The notes below the pieces were generated by a model, which worked only from the letters and a program-made list of their open reading frames with translations, was not told where the DNA came from and did no database searches. The translations under genes were made by a program, and so were the position numbers. A stretch of DNA of 64,000 bases from Pseudomonas pseudonitroreducens (GTDB lineage Bacteria > Pseudomonadota > Gammaproteobacteria > Pseudomonadales > Pseudomonadaceae), in NCBI RefSeq assembly GCF_021603645.1, contig NZ_BQHJ01000011.1, forward strand, positions 186,001 through 250,000. The letters are read 5' to 3'. This document shows positions 48,076 to 56,944 of this stretch, piece after piece (positions within the stretch are counted from its first letter, which is position 1; each line of letters begins with the position of its first letter).

Positions 48076-49316
48076 TTCGGCGCCTCCTCATAAGTGAAAT
48101 ACAGACGCGCCGCTATCAAAGCTAAGGAGCCTTGGAGGTCAAGTAGCCGGAGTCGGGCCTCGACCAGTTGCTGGCGAGCGCCTATCACGTCGTCAAGCTG
48201 GAGCTTTCCGGCGCGGTAACTAGCCGTAGCTAGTTGCACTTTCTCTATGGCTAGAGGGACTAAGTTGCTGTTGCTACGCTCAACCGCGCGCTGCAGCCTC
48301 CGGTATTCCGCGAGGTCATCTTCGAGCGCTTGCTGGTATTCGCGGGTCAGTGCCTCGCGTTCCGCCTCCAATTGCCTCACTTGCGCGCGTCGCGCCGCAA
48401 TCTTCGGATCCTGGCGAGATGCCGTGAATAGCGGTAGGTCGAAGCTCACCTGTAGCGTCATCATGTCGCCGAAGTCGCGACCGCGGCGCTGGTAGTCCAC
48501 CTCCCAGCTCCAGTCCGGCTGCTTTTCGGAGACTGCTTCTCGAACCAAGGCTTCCGCCTCGCGAGTTGCAGGACCATACGCGGCTAGTTCCGGATGCTGG
48601 TGCAACGCCTGAAGCGAATGCGAGGCGTCTATAGACCACCTCGGGAAATCTCCCGTCAGTGTTGCTGGCGCCTCTTGACCGATCCAGCGTTTGAGCGCTG
48701 CTCGTGCTTGGACTGCCTGTCGCAGTAGGTCGTCTTTTTGCTCATCCAGCACAGCAGCTTCTTGGCGAGGGGCAACCGTATCGACTGTGTTTGCGCTTCC
48801 ACCTGCCAAGCGTGCGCGGACAGTTTTGTCCAGCAGACGGTTCTCGCGATAGAACTCGTCAAACAAGGCCAGCTTGCGTTGCAGCGTGTATGCCGCAATC
48901 CAAGCTTGTGCGGAAGCATTGCGAACCTTTAATCGTTCGACGTCGGCTTCGGCATTCGCGCGTTCTACGGCGGCCTGAGCGGTCTCAATGCGAGCCTCAC
49001 GCTTGTCGCGGTTTGGGACTTCTTGCATCAGGCCAACCATCTGCATAGACATACCATCGCGCTGAGTGGTCCAGCGATCATCCCCTTCAATCGGAATGTT
49101 CTGGAGGCCCAAGTTCAACTTAGGGTCGGGTAACTCCCCTGCGGGGATGGCTGCGTTTTTCGCAGCCGAAATTTTTTCGCTCTGCGCTAGGAGTGATGGG
49201 GCATTACGTTCGGCTAGCATTAAAGCGTCGTCCAGCGAGAGCGACGCCCCTTGGGCGGAAAAGCTGGACAGCAAGGCGAGCAATATCCAGCTCATATGAA
49301 GTCGGATGGATTTCAT
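48072..49316 (-). CDS. cusC: CusC/CzcC-like outer-membrane efflux protein (TolC family)
   Basis: A 414-residue outer-membrane factor that forms the exit duct of the CusCBA pump. The Sec signal ends at FSAQGASLS; there is no lipobox, unlike E. coli CusC. Two TolC-type repeats are present, each with long coiled-coil helices (about 30-230 and 235-410). I start at MKSIRLHMSW (49316); the 48 residues upstream show no signal-peptide character. First gene of the tight cusCBA(F) operon. Confidence 0.92.
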   Translation of the reverse strand: MKSIRLHMSWILLALLSSFSAQGASLSLDDALMLAERNAPSLLAQSEKISAAKNAAIPAGELPDPKLNLGLQNIPIEGDDRWTTQRDGMSMQMVGLMQEVPNRDKREARIETAQAAVERANAEADVERLKVRNASAQAWIAAYTLQRKLALFDEFYRENRLLDKTVRARLAGGSANTVDTVAPRQEAAVLDEQKDDLLRQAVQARAALKRWIGQEAPATLTGDFPRWSIDASHSLQALHQHPELAAYGPATREAEALVREAVSEKQPDWSWEVDYQRRGRDFGDMMTLQVSFDLPLFTASRQDPKIAARRAQVRQLEAEREALTREYQQALEDDLAEYRRLQRAVERSNSNLVPLAIEKVQLATASYRAGKLQLDDVIGARQQLVEARLRLLDLQGSLALIAARLYFTYEEAPK

Positions 49317-49404
49317 AACGTGGATTCCTCTGGAAAACCAACGCATAGGCGTGAACCACCCGGACGCAGCAAGAGCCCGGGCGAGATTTAGGTTAGAAGA
49401 GGAA

Positions 49405-49749
49405 TTAGGCGCAGGGAGGTCGCCAGAGGTCGGACGGAACTCGTCCAAAGATGGAATCAATATAAGGGAAGGGGGGCTGCATCGCAGCAGGAGCTATGGG
49501 AGCCTTCAAGACGTCAATCTGGAGTATAGCCCCGCTCTTGCATTCTTGACCGCTTTTGCATTCCTTCTTACCGTGCTGGGTTAGCTTGCTCATTTCTTGG
49601 CAACAATCATTGTTGACCCTCGCCATCTGCCCATGGCCCGCACTTTTCATCGGGCAAGGAGCAGTCGGCGCCTCAATGCCCGCTATTCCAGTAAGAGGAA
49701 GCGTACAACTGAGGAACAAAATTATGAGCAATCGAAGGCGGCGGATCAT
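49405..49749 (-). CDS. Small secreted Cys/His/Met-rich protein (CopL-like)
   Basis: A 114-residue protein with a hydrophobic signal (RLLIILFLSCTLPLTGIAG) and a mature region with many potential metal ligands: PCPMKSAGHGQM, NDCCQEM, KKECKSGQECKSG. This pattern resembles CopL-like proteins and other small secreted leaders of copper operons, but I cannot assign a family firmly. It reads in the direction of cusC, 88 bases upstream of it, and probably shares its promoter. The start is uncertain (ATG 49749 or 49800); neither has a good ribosome-binding site. Confidence 0.65.
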   Translation of the reverse strand: MIRRLRLLIILFLSCTLPLTGIAGIEAPTAPCPMKSAGHGQMARVNNDCCQEMSKLTQHGKKECKSGQECKSGAILQIDVLKAPIAPAAMQPPFPYIDSIFGRVPSDLWRPPCA

Positions 49750-49893
49750 AGCGGACAGTCTATGGGGCTCTTTTACAGGCAGCAATCTAATCCTAAGCAT
49801 TGAGGCTTTTTGTTGCGTTTGCATTGAAAGGCGGCTTAAGGCTGATGGCGAGCACTAACAACCATTCGTTCCGACCCCTCGCCGAGACTCAAG

Positions 49894-49912
49894 CTGTCAT
49901 CTAGACTGTCAT
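49894..49912. promoter_or_regulatory. Direct repeat CTGTCAT x2 in a divergent promoter region
   Basis: CTGTCAT occurs at 49894-49900 and 49906-49912, a 12-base period, about one helical turn. It lies between the divergent genes at 49749 (minus) and 49999 (plus), where control of the cus operon is expected. A nearby TGAC-GGAATG-GTCA dyad (around 49946-49960) may belong to the same site. Function inferred from place only. Confidence 0.4.
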
Positions 49913-49998
49913 GAAACTGGCAGGTTTGATTGATCAGGGTCAACTGTGACGGAATGGTCAGCGGTATTCTCTGAAATGTATCCCTAAGGACTGAGCAA

Positions 49999-50391
49999 AT
50001 GACTTGGTTCCGTGACCATCAAGATTCTCTGTTACGCATAGCAGTAATGCTGTGGGTGCTGGCGTTCGGGGTTGCGGCAAGTCATGGCTGTTTGTCTTTT
50101 TCTGAGAACCATGCTGTGCCATCCCCTTCGGATGTCACTGTAGGTATGCAAGGCAAGACGTATCAACTGCACTCAAGTGCCTGCCTGGAGTTCTGTAACG
50201 ACAGCGCATCAGCGCTCCATCTGGCATCGTGGTATATTCACTTCGACCAGACTCTCTGGGTGCTCCTGCTCACACTCCCCGTCCTTTTCCTGTCTTCCGT
50301 TATCCCTCCGCGCTTTGGCGCACTCGCCTTGCACCTGCCTGCGCCGCCTCGGCCGCCGGCACGCCTGAGCTTCGTCCGCTTCAACGATTAA
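49999..50391 (+). CDS. Hypothetical membrane protein of the copper island
   Basis: A 130-residue protein with two hydrophobic segments (about 11-30 and 80-105). The loop between them holds ACLEFCND, a CxxxC pair, and one more cysteine lies at SHGCLSF. The C-terminal tail is Pro/Arg-rich. I know no family for it. It is the first plus-strand gene after the divergent promoter region and is followed by the Met-rich protein and the ATPase, so it is probably part of their operon. Confidence 0.6.
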   Translation: MTWFRDHQDSLLRIAVMLWVLAFGVAASHGCLSFSENHAVPSPSDVTVGMQGKTYQLHSSACLEFCNDSASALHLASWYIHFDQTLWVLLLTLPVLFLSSVIPPRFGALALHLPAPPRPPARLSFVRFND

Positions 50392-50401
50392 CTCGACTTT
50401 C

Positions 50402-50425
50402 GTGCACCCGGACCACCGGGCGCAC
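50402..50425. repeat. Inverted repeat between two copper-island genes
   Basis: GTGCACCCGG and CCGGGCGCAC face each other across ACCA, with one mismatched position. It starts eleven bases after the stop of the preceding gene. There is no T-run, so it may be an mRNA stabilising hairpin or an operator rather than a terminator. Confidence 0.45.
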
Positions 50426-50496
50426 AGTCTTGCTGCGCCTGCACTACCAGGCGTGGTTGCGCTTCATTTCACCCGTTGAAACACTTGGAGATCGCC

Positions 50497-50946
50497 ATGC
50501 ACATCACCCTCAAAACGCTTGTCGCCGCACTACTGATTGGCAGCCCGCTGCTTGCCGTGGCTGTCGATGAACATCACCCCGATCAGGCTCCGGCGAAAGC
50601 CGAGAGCAAAGCTGCGCCGGCTCAGGGCCAGGAAAAGGCCATGGCCGCACAGATGCAAAAGATGCAGGCCATTCACGACAGGCTCGCTGCCGCCAAGACC
50701 CCGGAGGAGCGTCAGGCGGCTATGCATGATGGCATGCAAGCGATGAAGGAAGGCCTGGGCATGATGCAGAGCGGCTGTGCCGGCAAGGGCATGGGCCAGC
50801 ACATGAAGATGATGGATTCGAAGATGATGGGAATGATGATGCAAATGATGGATCAGCAGGCCGGCATGATGGGCTCGCAGTCGGACATGAAGGGCATGCC
50901 CATGCAGCACTCCATGGACCAGCCGGCCCAGAAGCCAGCCCAGTAA
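50497..50946 (+). CDS. Periplasmic Met/His-rich copper-binding protein
   Basis: A 149-residue secreted protein. The signal peptide ends at LLAVAVDEHH. The mature C-terminal half is packed with methionine (MGQHMKMMDSKMMGMMMQMM and later MKGMPMQHSM), a composition suited to Cu(I)/Ag(I) binding. The middle is an Ala/Lys/Gln-rich helix. The ATG at 50497 follows GGAGATCGCC. It precedes the DUF2933 protein and the ATPase and may take up the exported metal in the periplasm. No named family assigned. Confidence 0.75.
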   Translation: MHITLKTLVAALLIGSPLLAVAVDEHHPDQAPAKAESKAAPAQGQEKAMAAQMQKMQAIHDRLAAAKTPEERQAAMHDGMQAMKEGLGMMQSGCAGKGMGQHMKMMDSKMMGMMMQMMDQQAGMMGSQSDMKGMPMQHSMDQPAQKPAQ

Positions 50947-51035
50947 TCACATGGCGCAGCTCCAGTCTTGGTCTGTAGTGCGGAAGCATCCCCAGGCCAA
51001 GACGGAGCCCCCCACTTTCGCCCTGGAGAATACTT

Positions 51036-51287
51036 ATGAACGCTTCGCCTTCATCCCATCAGCCTCCGCCGTCCTTTTGGCGCAGTAAGCCCGGTATTGC
51101 CCTGGGTATGTTGCTGGTGATTGCCTTGTTCTACCTGGCGCGAGAGCACTACGGTCATATCTCGCTGCTGTTGCCGTACGCAATCCTGTTGCTGTGCCCG
51201 CTGATGCACCTGTTCGGCCATCACCACGGCGGCCACGGCCATCATGGCGGAACGGACAATGCCCCCAAGGACGACGATAGAGGCTGA
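51036..51287 (+). CDS. DUF2933 family small membrane protein
   Basis: An 83-residue protein of the DUF2933 type, regularly found next to copper and silver ATPases. Two hydrophobic segments (about 20-36 and 43-62) are followed by a His-rich tail, HLFGHHHGGHGHHGG, likely to bind metal. It ends three bases before the ATPase start. Confidence 0.82.
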   Translation: MNASPSSHQPPPSFWRSKPGIALGMLLVIALFYLAREHYGHISLLLPYAILLLCPLMHLFGHHHGGHGHHGGTDNAPKDDDRG

Positions 51288-51290
51288 CTC

Positions 51291-53630
51291 ATGCACAGTC
51301 ATGAACACACGCATCCATTACCCGGAAACGAAACCTCCTCCGCTGAAGTGAAGGACCCTGTCTGCGGGATGATGGTTAAAACAGACAGTCCCCATCAACT
51401 GCAGTACGCCGGGAAGGTCTACCGGTTCTGCAGCGAAAAGTGCCTGTCAAAGTTCAAGGCGGCACCGGAAAACTATAGTGCCGCTGTGCGGGAAGAGACG
51501 ACCGACCTCCCGACGGGAGCAAGTGACACCTGGTACACCTGCCCAATGCATCCCGAGATACGTCAGCTCGGTCCAGGCTCCTGCCCAAAGTGCGGCATGA
51601 CCCTGGAGCCGGTGCTGCCGGAACTGGAGCAGGAAGAGAACCCTGAGCTCCGGGACTTCTCCCGGCGCTTCTGGTGGACCTTACCCCTGACCATCGTGGT
51701 CACCATTCTGGCCATGGGGGGGCATGCCTTGAACCTGTTCCACGGCGCCACGCAGAACTGGGTCGAGCTGGTGATCGCCAGCCCGGTGGTGCTCTGGGCG
51801 GGCTGGCCGTTCTACGTGCGCGGAGTGCGCTCGGTGCTACAGCGCAGCCCCAACATGTGGACGTTGATCGGCCTGGGGACTTCCGCCGCCTATCTCTACA
51901 GCCTCGTAGCCACCCTGGCGCCGACGGTCTTCCCTGCGAACTTCATGATGGAGGGCCGCATTGGCGTCTACTTCGAGGCGGCGGCCGTCATCATCTCGCT
52001 CACCCTGCTGGGGCAGATACTCGAACTCAAGGCCCGCTCGCAGACCTCGGCGGCCATCAAGTCGTTACTTGGCCTAGCACCGAAGACAGCCCGGCGGATC
52101 AATGCCGATGGCAGCGAAGAGGACATCCCGCAGAGCCATGTGCACCCGGGCGATAGGTTGCGCGTCCGCCCCGGAGAGAAGGTCCCGGTCGATGGCCTGG
52201 TCGTACAGGGCGAAAGCGCCGTCGATGAATCCATGCTGACTGGCGAACCTCTGCCGGTGCTGAAGCAAGTGGGCGACACGCTCATCGGGGCAACCTTGAA
52301 CACCCACGGCAGCCTGGTGATGCAGGCGCAAAAGGTCGGATCGGAAACCATGCTTGCGCAGATCGTGCAGATGGTTGTGCAGGCGCAACGCTCGAAGGCG
52401 CCGATGCAGCGCCTGGCTGACGTCATTGCCGGCTACTTCGTGATGGTCGTCATCGCCATCGCGGCCCTGACCCTGATTGGTTGGGGAGTCTGGGGGCCAC
52501 AGCCCAGTTGGGTGTTTGGTCTGATCAACGCTGTGGCGGTGCTGATCATCGCCTGCCCCTGCGCCCTCGGCCTGGCGACCCCGATGTCTGTAATGGTCGC
52601 TACGGGCAAGGCTGCTGGCAGTGGGGTACTGTTCCGCGATGCGGCGGCCATCGAGAACCTGCGCAAGATTGATACGCTGATCGTCGATAAAACCGGCACC
52701 CTCACTGAAGGGCGCCCGGTATTCCAGAGCGTCGAAGCAGCATCCGGCTTTAGTGCTGAAGAGGTTCTGCGGCTGGCCGCCAGCCTTGACCAAGGCAGTG
52801 AGCATCCACTGGCGCATGCTATTGTCGATCAGGCCAGGGTGCAGGGGCTGGCGTTGAGCGAAACGGATGAGTTCGAGAGCGCCTCGGGGATTGGAGTGCG
52901 CGGCCAGGTCGATGGGCGGCGCCTGCTGTTGGGCAACACTGCCTTGCTGGCCGATGCGGGCGTGTCCAGCGAGGCCCTGCAAGCACGTGCCGAAAAACTG
53001 CGTAGCGAAGGCGCAAGTATCATGTACCTGGCGGTGGACGGTACCTTGGCCGGCCTGTTGGCGGTAGCTGACCCTATCAAGCCGACCTCCCGGCAGGCCG
53101 TGCAATACCTCCAGGACGCCGGCGTCAGGGTCATCATGGCCACTGGCGACGGTCCGACCACGGCGCGTGCAGTGGCCCGCCAATTGGGTATTGAAGAAGT
53201 GCACGGCGAGGTCAAGCCACAGGACAAGGAGCACCTCACCGCTAGCCTCCAGGCGGCTGGGCATCGTGTGGCGATGGCCGGAGACGGCATCAACGATGCG
53301 CCTGCCCTGGCGCGTGCCGATGTTGGTATTGCGATGGGGACCGGTACCGACGTCGCGATGAACAGTGCCCAGGTCACCCTGGTCAAAGGTGACCTGCTTG
53401 GTATTCTCCGCGCCCGCAACCTATCCATGGCGACGGTGCGCAACATGCACCAGAACCTGGCCTTCGCCTTCGCTTACAACGCCATGGGCATACCCCTCGC
53501 CGCCGGATTGTTCTACCCCCTGACGGGGCATCTGCTGTCCCCAATTATTGCTGCATTGGCCATGAGCGTAAGTTCGGCATCGGTCGTCTTCAACGCCGTG
53601 CGCCTGCGTAAGGCATCGCTCGATGGCTAG
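51291..53630 (+). CDS. Cu(I)/Ag(I) P1B-type ATPase with YHS and metal-binding N-domains
   Basis: A 779-residue copper/silver exporting ATPase of the SilP/CopF kind. In place of the usual HMA domains the N-terminus holds a His-rich start, a YHS domain (about 20-62, DPVCGMMV...YRFCSEKC) and a heavy-metal-binding motif (about 80-108, YTCPMHPEI...CPKCGM). The ion-path motif is CPC (422-424), the phosphorylated residue Asp466 is in DKTGT, the actuator has TGEP (318-321) and the nucleotide domain has SEHPLAHAI. Eight membrane helices. It should move metal from cytoplasm to periplasm. Confidence 0.95.
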   Translation: MHSHEHTHPLPGNETSSAEVKDPVCGMMVKTDSPHQLQYAGKVYRFCSEKCLSKFKAAPENYSAAVREETTDLPTGASDTWYTCPMHPEIRQLGPGSCPKCGMTLEPVLPELEQEENPELRDFSRRFWWTLPLTIVVTILAMGGHALNLFHGATQNWVELVIASPVVLWAGWPFYVRGVRSVLQRSPNMWTLIGLGTSAAYLYSLVATLAPTVFPANFMMEGRIGVYFEAAAVIISLTLLGQILELKARSQTSAAIKSLLGLAPKTARRINADGSEEDIPQSHVHPGDRLRVRPGEKVPVDGLVVQGESAVDESMLTGEPLPVLKQVGDTLIGATLNTHGSLVMQAQKVGSETMLAQIVQMVVQAQRSKAPMQRLADVIAGYFVMVVIAIAALTLIGWGVWGPQPSWVFGLINAVAVLIIACPCALGLATPMSVMVATGKAAGSGVLFRDAAAIENLRKIDTLIVDKTGTLTEGRPVFQSVEAASGFSAEEVLRLAASLDQGSEHPLAHAIVDQARVQGLALSETDEFESASGIGVRGQVDGRRLLLGNTALLADAGVSSEALQARAEKLRSEGASIMYLAVDGTLAGLLAVADPIKPTSRQAVQYLQDAGVRVIMATGDGPTTARAVARQLGIEEVHGEVKPQDKEHLTASLQAAGHRVAMAGDGINDAPALARADVGIAMGTGTDVAMNSAQVTLVKGDLLGILRARNLSMATVRNMHQNLAFAFAYNAMGIPLAAGLFYPLTGHLLSPIIAALAMSVSSASVVFNAVRLRKASLDG

Positions 53631-53641
53631 TTTCGGAAAGC

Positions 53642-53672
53642 TTGACCTTGCCCCCATGGCAAGGTCGAGGAT
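53642..53672 (+). promoter_or_regulatory. CueR-type operator and long-spacer promoter of copZ
   Basis: A perfect palindrome GACCTTGCC-CCCAT-GGCAAGGTC (53644-53666) overlaps a -35 box TTGACC (53642-53647). A -10-like GAGGAT starts after a 19-base spacer. Perfect dyads between -35 and -10 with an overlong spacer mark MerR-family activation, and ACCTTGCC/GGCAAGGT is the CueR-type sequence. It stands 70 bases before the CopZ-like gene. Confidence 0.85.
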
Positions 53673-53741
53673 AGCTCCACGTTCCGGACAGGTTCAGCCA
53701 GTGTTCCGGGCGATAAGGCTGATTATTGAGGAGTCACCACG

Positions 53742-54011
53742 ATGAAAAATTTTGATCTGCACGTTGAAGGCATGAGCTGCGCTTCGTGCGTCCGCCACGT
53801 GAATGCTGCATTGGCGCCGGTCACTGGTGTTGCCGAGGTTTCGGTCGACCTCGCGGCGGGACGGGTGCGCGTCAATGGGGACGCCGATGTCCAGGCGCTG
53901 ATGGCCGCGCTGCAGGATGCCGGTTATCCGGCCAAGCTCGATGCTCCGCACCAGGCCCCGGAGGGTGGCAAGGCGCGCGGCTGCGGCGGCAGTTCCTGCT
54001 GCTGTCACTAA
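53742..54011 (+). CDS. copZ: CopZ-like copper chaperone with cysteine-rich tail
   Basis: An 89-residue protein. Residues 1-66 are a heavy-metal-associated domain with the ligand motif MSCASC (Cys13, Cys16), fit to carry Cu(I) to the ATPase. Unusually, the domain is extended by about 20 residues ending in CGGSSCCCH, with four cysteines and a terminal histidine. Ordinary CopZ proteins (about 65-70 residues) lack this. It has its own CueR-type promoter and precedes the DUF411 gene by 13 bases. Confidence 0.9.
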   Translation: MKNFDLHVEGMSCASCVRHVNAALAPVTGVAEVSVDLAAGRVRVNGDADVQALMAALQDAGYPAKLDAPHQAPEGGKARGCGGSSCCCH

Positions 54012-54024
54012 GAGGGGGAGCATC

Positions 54025-54468
54025 ATGCGCAAGGCACTTCGCTTGACGGCGCTGGCCGGACTGTTCATGGCCTCCATCGCCCAGGCCGCCACAACCATCG
54101 ACGTATACCGCGACCCCAACTGCGGTTGCTGCAAGAGCTGGATCAAGTACCTGGAGGCCAATGGCTTCAGCGTGAACGACCACGTCGAGCCGAATATGAG
54201 TGCGGTCAAGCAGCGCGTAGGCGTTGCTCCGCGTCTGTCCTCCTGCCACACCGCAGTGATCGGTGGAAAATTCGTCGAAGGGCATGTTCCGGTGGCACAG
54301 ATCCACGAGCTGGAGAAGCGTCCGGAACTGCTTGGGATCGCGGCTCCAGGCATGCCCGTCGGTTCGCCTGGCATGGAAATGGGGCAGACCAAGCAGGCTT
54401 ACAAAATCATTGGGCTTACCCGTGACGGCACCGACGAGGTTGTCGCCGACTATCCGTCAACCCAATAA
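54025..54468 (+). CDS. DUF411 periplasmic copper protein (CopG-like)
   Basis: A 147-residue secreted protein with a signal peptide ending in IAQAA. The DUF411 domain starts at TTIDVYRDPNCGCCKSW; the CGCC motif and the later SCHTAVIGGKFVEGHV are the conserved cysteines and histidines. Members such as Vibrio CopG bind copper in the periplasm and may change its redox state. The ATG at 54025 follows AGAGGGGGAG. It forms a two-gene operon with copZ. Confidence 0.88.
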   Translation: MRKALRLTALAGLFMASIAQAATTIDVYRDPNCGCCKSWIKYLEANGFSVNDHVEPNMSAVKQRVGVAPRLSSCHTAVIGGKFVEGHVPVAQIHELEKRPELLGIAAPGMPVGSPGMEMGQTKQAYKIIGLTRDGTDEVVADYPSTQ

Positions 54469-54501
54469 CCGTGTGGACTTTCCCGCCGGGGGCTTTCAAT
54501 T

Positions 54502-54564
54502 AGCGTGTCTTGAGCTCAACAAGACGCGCCGCTAGCCCGGACATCGCACCTTCAAGGGCGATGT
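54502..54564. terminator. Paired hairpins between convergent copZ-DUF411 and copRS
   Basis: A first stem (GCGTGTCTTG with CAAGACGCGC, 54502-54529) and a second one (ACATCGC-CCTT with AAGG-GCGATGT, 54541-54564) fill the gap between convergent genes; the second overlaps the copS stop codon. T-runs are poor, so termination is plausible rather than sure. Confidence 0.5.
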
Positions 54565-55925
54565 GGAAATTCCAGATGGAATGCTGTCACTCCGTCTGAT
54601 GAGGTGCACCAGATGCGGCCATGGTGCGCCTCGACAATTGAACGTGAGATCGCGAGGCCAAGGCCTGCGTTATGCGATTCCCCCTCTCGACGTGCAGGGT
54701 CGGCACGATAGAAGCGATCGAAGAGCTTCTTGAGGTGCTCGGAAGGAATTGTCTCTCCAGGATTGACGACCGAGAGAGTCACGGTATTGGCGTTACTCTC
54801 AATGAGCACATCGATTGTTGCGCCCGCAGGGGTGTAACGGACAGCATTCGATAGCAGGTTGGAAACGGCTCGATGCAGCATCAGGCTATCGCCCTGAATA
54901 GAAGACGAACCACTGAGGCGAAGCTCAATGCTGCGTTCCTCTGCAAGCAGGCTGTAGTATTCGAAGAGCCTCTGCACAATCTCCTCAAGATTGATCTTGG
55001 TCGAGCCAGGAGTGATAAGGCCATTATCAGATTTTGCCAAGAAGAGCATATCGTCAATCATTCTCGACATATGATGCAAACTATCAAGATTGGAGTAGAG
55101 GTTTTCCTCATAAACATCAATGCTGCGCTTTTTTCCGAGGATCACCTCGGTGTGCGTGAGTAGTGTTGTAATAGGCGTGCGGAGCTCATGGGCAATATCC
55201 GCCGAAAAGTTGGAAAGGCGTATAAACGAATCGTCTAGCCTGGCCAGCATCTCATTAAAGGAGCTTACTAATTCTTGAAGTTCAGAAGGGATGGAGTCCA
55301 GTGGGATACGGTCTTTCAAGGACTTTGCTGATATCGATGCTGCCACTGCGGTAACTTGTCGTATCGGTCGCAAGCCACTTCTGACAACCACGACGCCCAA
55401 GGCGCCGCTTGCAATGGCGCTGATCGCCAAGCCTATCCAAAACCAACGTTCTAGCGTCACGAAAAAGTGAGAGTGGCTGGTGACATCCAATATCAGGACG
55501 GCCGTTGCCGAGCTAGGCCCCGACTGTGGGCCAACCCGAGCAGTCATACCCCTATACAGCCGCCCATGGTTCTCCCACTCCCACATGCCGGCACTTTCCT
55601 GCGAAAATTGAGACGGCAAATTAGCAATGGTTGAATTCGAGAAAAGTACATTGCCCTCCGTCGTGGTAATGATCGATTCGAGTTCATGGTGCGCGCCAAG
55701 TAAGGCATTCAGCTCCAAGCGAATGTGACTGCTCTCCAGATTGGCATTCGAGGACATAAGGATTTGCTGAATGGAGTTGAGCTTTTCGGTGATCGTCTGC
55801 TGATCCTGCATCCAGAAGTGCCGACGACTCAACTCACTGAAGCTCACTCCAGCAACGGTCAGGACGGACACCACAGCAAGCATGAACATCAGGCTCATGC
55901 GAGCAGTTAGCGATAGTCGCTTCAT
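54552..55925 (-). CDS. copS: Copper-sensing histidine kinase CopS/CusS-like
   Basis: A 457-residue membrane sensor kinase. Two membrane segments (about 11-30 and 160-182) enclose a periplasmic sensor domain of about 130 residues with His and Met that may bind copper. A HAMP domain follows (about 183-235), then HisKA with the phosphorylated His246 in [11 protein letters not shown], and an ATPase domain with N, G1 and G2 boxes ([12 protein letters not shown] near 355 and [17 protein letters not shown] near 425). The start overlaps the copR stop by four bases. Confidence 0.94.
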   Translation of the reverse strand: MKRLSLTARMSLMFMLAVVSVLTVAGVSFSELSRRHFWMQDQQTITEKLNSIQQILMSSNANLESSHIRLELNALLGAHHELESIITTTEGNVLFSNSTIANLPSQFSQESAGMWEWENHGRLYRGMTARVGPQSGPSSATAVLILDVTSHSHFFVTLERWFWIGLAISAIASGALGVVVVRSGLRPIRQVTAVAASISAKSLKDRIPLDSIPSELQELVSSFNEMLARLDDSFIRLSNFSADIAHELRTPITTLLTHTEVILGKKRSIDVYEENLYSNLDSLHHMSRMIDDMLFLAKSDNGLITPGSTKINLEEIVQRLFEYYSLLAEERSIELRLSGSSSIQGDSLMLHRAVSNLLSNAVRYTPAGATIDVLIESNANTVTLSVVNPGETIPSEHLKKLFDRFYRADPARREGESHNAGLGLAISRSIVEAHHGRIWCTSSDGVTAFHLEFPHRP

Positions 55926-56605
55926 TTCTGCTCGGGCTCTTCGAGCATGTACCCCATTCCCCTAATCGTATGGATCAGCTTGGGCTCGAAGTCATCGTCG
56001 ATCTTGGCCCTCAGCCGCCGTACTGCCACCTCGATAACGTTCGTATCGCTATCAAAGTTCATGTCCCATACCTGAGAGGCAATCAGTGATTTCGGTAGAA
56101 CCTCCCCGCGTCTCCGCATCAACAGCTCAAGCAGCGAGAATTCCTTTGCCGTCAGGTCAATGCGCACCCCGCCTCGCACTGCCCGGCGCTTGAGCAGGTC
56201 CACTTCGAGATTCGCAATTTTTAGGGTCATCAGGGTTGGAGCTGTTGTCGCGCGCCGTAGTAGCGTGCGTACGCGCGCCAAGAGCTCGGCAAATGCGAAA
56301 GGCTTGACCAGGTAATCATCTGCTCCCAACTCAAGTCCCTTAACGCGATCATCCACGCCGTCGCGTGCGGTCAGGAACAACACCGGAACATCCTTGCCGG
56401 CGGCCCGCACCATGCGCAGTACTTCCCACCCGCTCAGACCAGGCATCATCACGTCCAGTATGAGCAGGTCATACGACTCGCTGAGTGCATGCTGGAGCGC
56501 TTCAGTACCCGAATTGACCAGGTCGACATTGAAGCTGGCCTCGCTCAGTCCTTGCTTCAAGTACAAGCCGATCTTGGGTTCGTCTTCAGCGACAAGAAGT
56601 CTCAT
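55922..56605 (-). CDS. copR: Copper response regulator CopR/CusR-like
   Basis: A 227-residue OmpR-family regulator. The receiver domain (1-120) has the phosphorylated Asp51 in [10 protein letters not shown] and the conserved Lys in DYLVKPFAF; the winged-helix DNA-binding domain (about 127-227) ends in [15 protein letters not shown]. It is the first gene of copRS and has a TTACA-N4-TGTAA box 65 bases before its start, in keeping with autoregulation. It should drive the copA promoter, which has the same box. Confidence 0.95.
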   Translation of the reverse strand: MRLLVAEDEPKIGLYLKQGLSEASFNVDLVNSGTEALQHALSESYDLLILDVMMPGLSGWEVLRMVRAAGKDVPVLFLTARDGVDDRVKGLELGADDYLVKPFAFAELLARVRTLLRRATTAPTLMTLKIANLEVDLLKRRAVRGGVRIDLTAKEFSLLELLMRRRGEVLPKSLIASQVWDMNFDSDTNVIEVAVRRLRAKIDDDFEPKLIHTIRGMGYMLEEPEQK

Positions 56606-56669
56606 TTTTCTGCCCCATAGCCGAACAATGCTGTGAGTGTGCCGCTACTGGTTGCCACCAACCAGATCC

Positions 56670-56683
56670 TTACAAAAATGTAA
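56670..56683. promoter_or_regulatory. CopR box before copRS
   Basis: A perfect inverted repeat TTACA-AAAA-TGTAA, 65 bases upstream of the copR start. An almost identical copy (TTACA-GAAA-TGTAA) precedes copA. This is the form of cop boxes known in pseudomonads. Confidence 0.75.
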
Positions 56684-56825
56684 TCTTGGCATAAGCCGAC
56701 GGTCAGGCAGGTAGCGCTATGGTTGAGACGACTTCTAGAGCGAGTACTTCGTTTGGACGATCTGAACACGCGAGGTGTGACGATTGGCACGATCCCCTTA
56801 AGGCCTTACCAATGCTCCTTTGGCC

Positions 56826-56854
56826 AATCGGCGCCGCCTTGGCGCCGATTTTTT
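56826..56854 (+). terminator. Orphan rho-independent terminator upstream of the cupredoxin gene
   Basis: AATCGGCGCC pairs with GGCGCCGATT around GCCTT, followed by TTTT, a strong terminator in plus orientation. There is no plus-strand gene in the 270 bases before it: copR runs the other way. It could end a small RNA or act as a leader attenuator. Confidence 0.8.
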
Positions 56855-56944
56855 AGCAATCAGTACGCGCTCAAGAGCTGATGCCAAGAGCATAATTTTT
56901 TAACTGAGCTGGCCTGGAATTAAACTTCTATTGAGAGGTGTTCT

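Noticed and set aside
56602-56790. Open frame upstream of copR
   Set aside because: Covers the CopR box and promoter; Ser/Arg-rich, overlaps the copR start.
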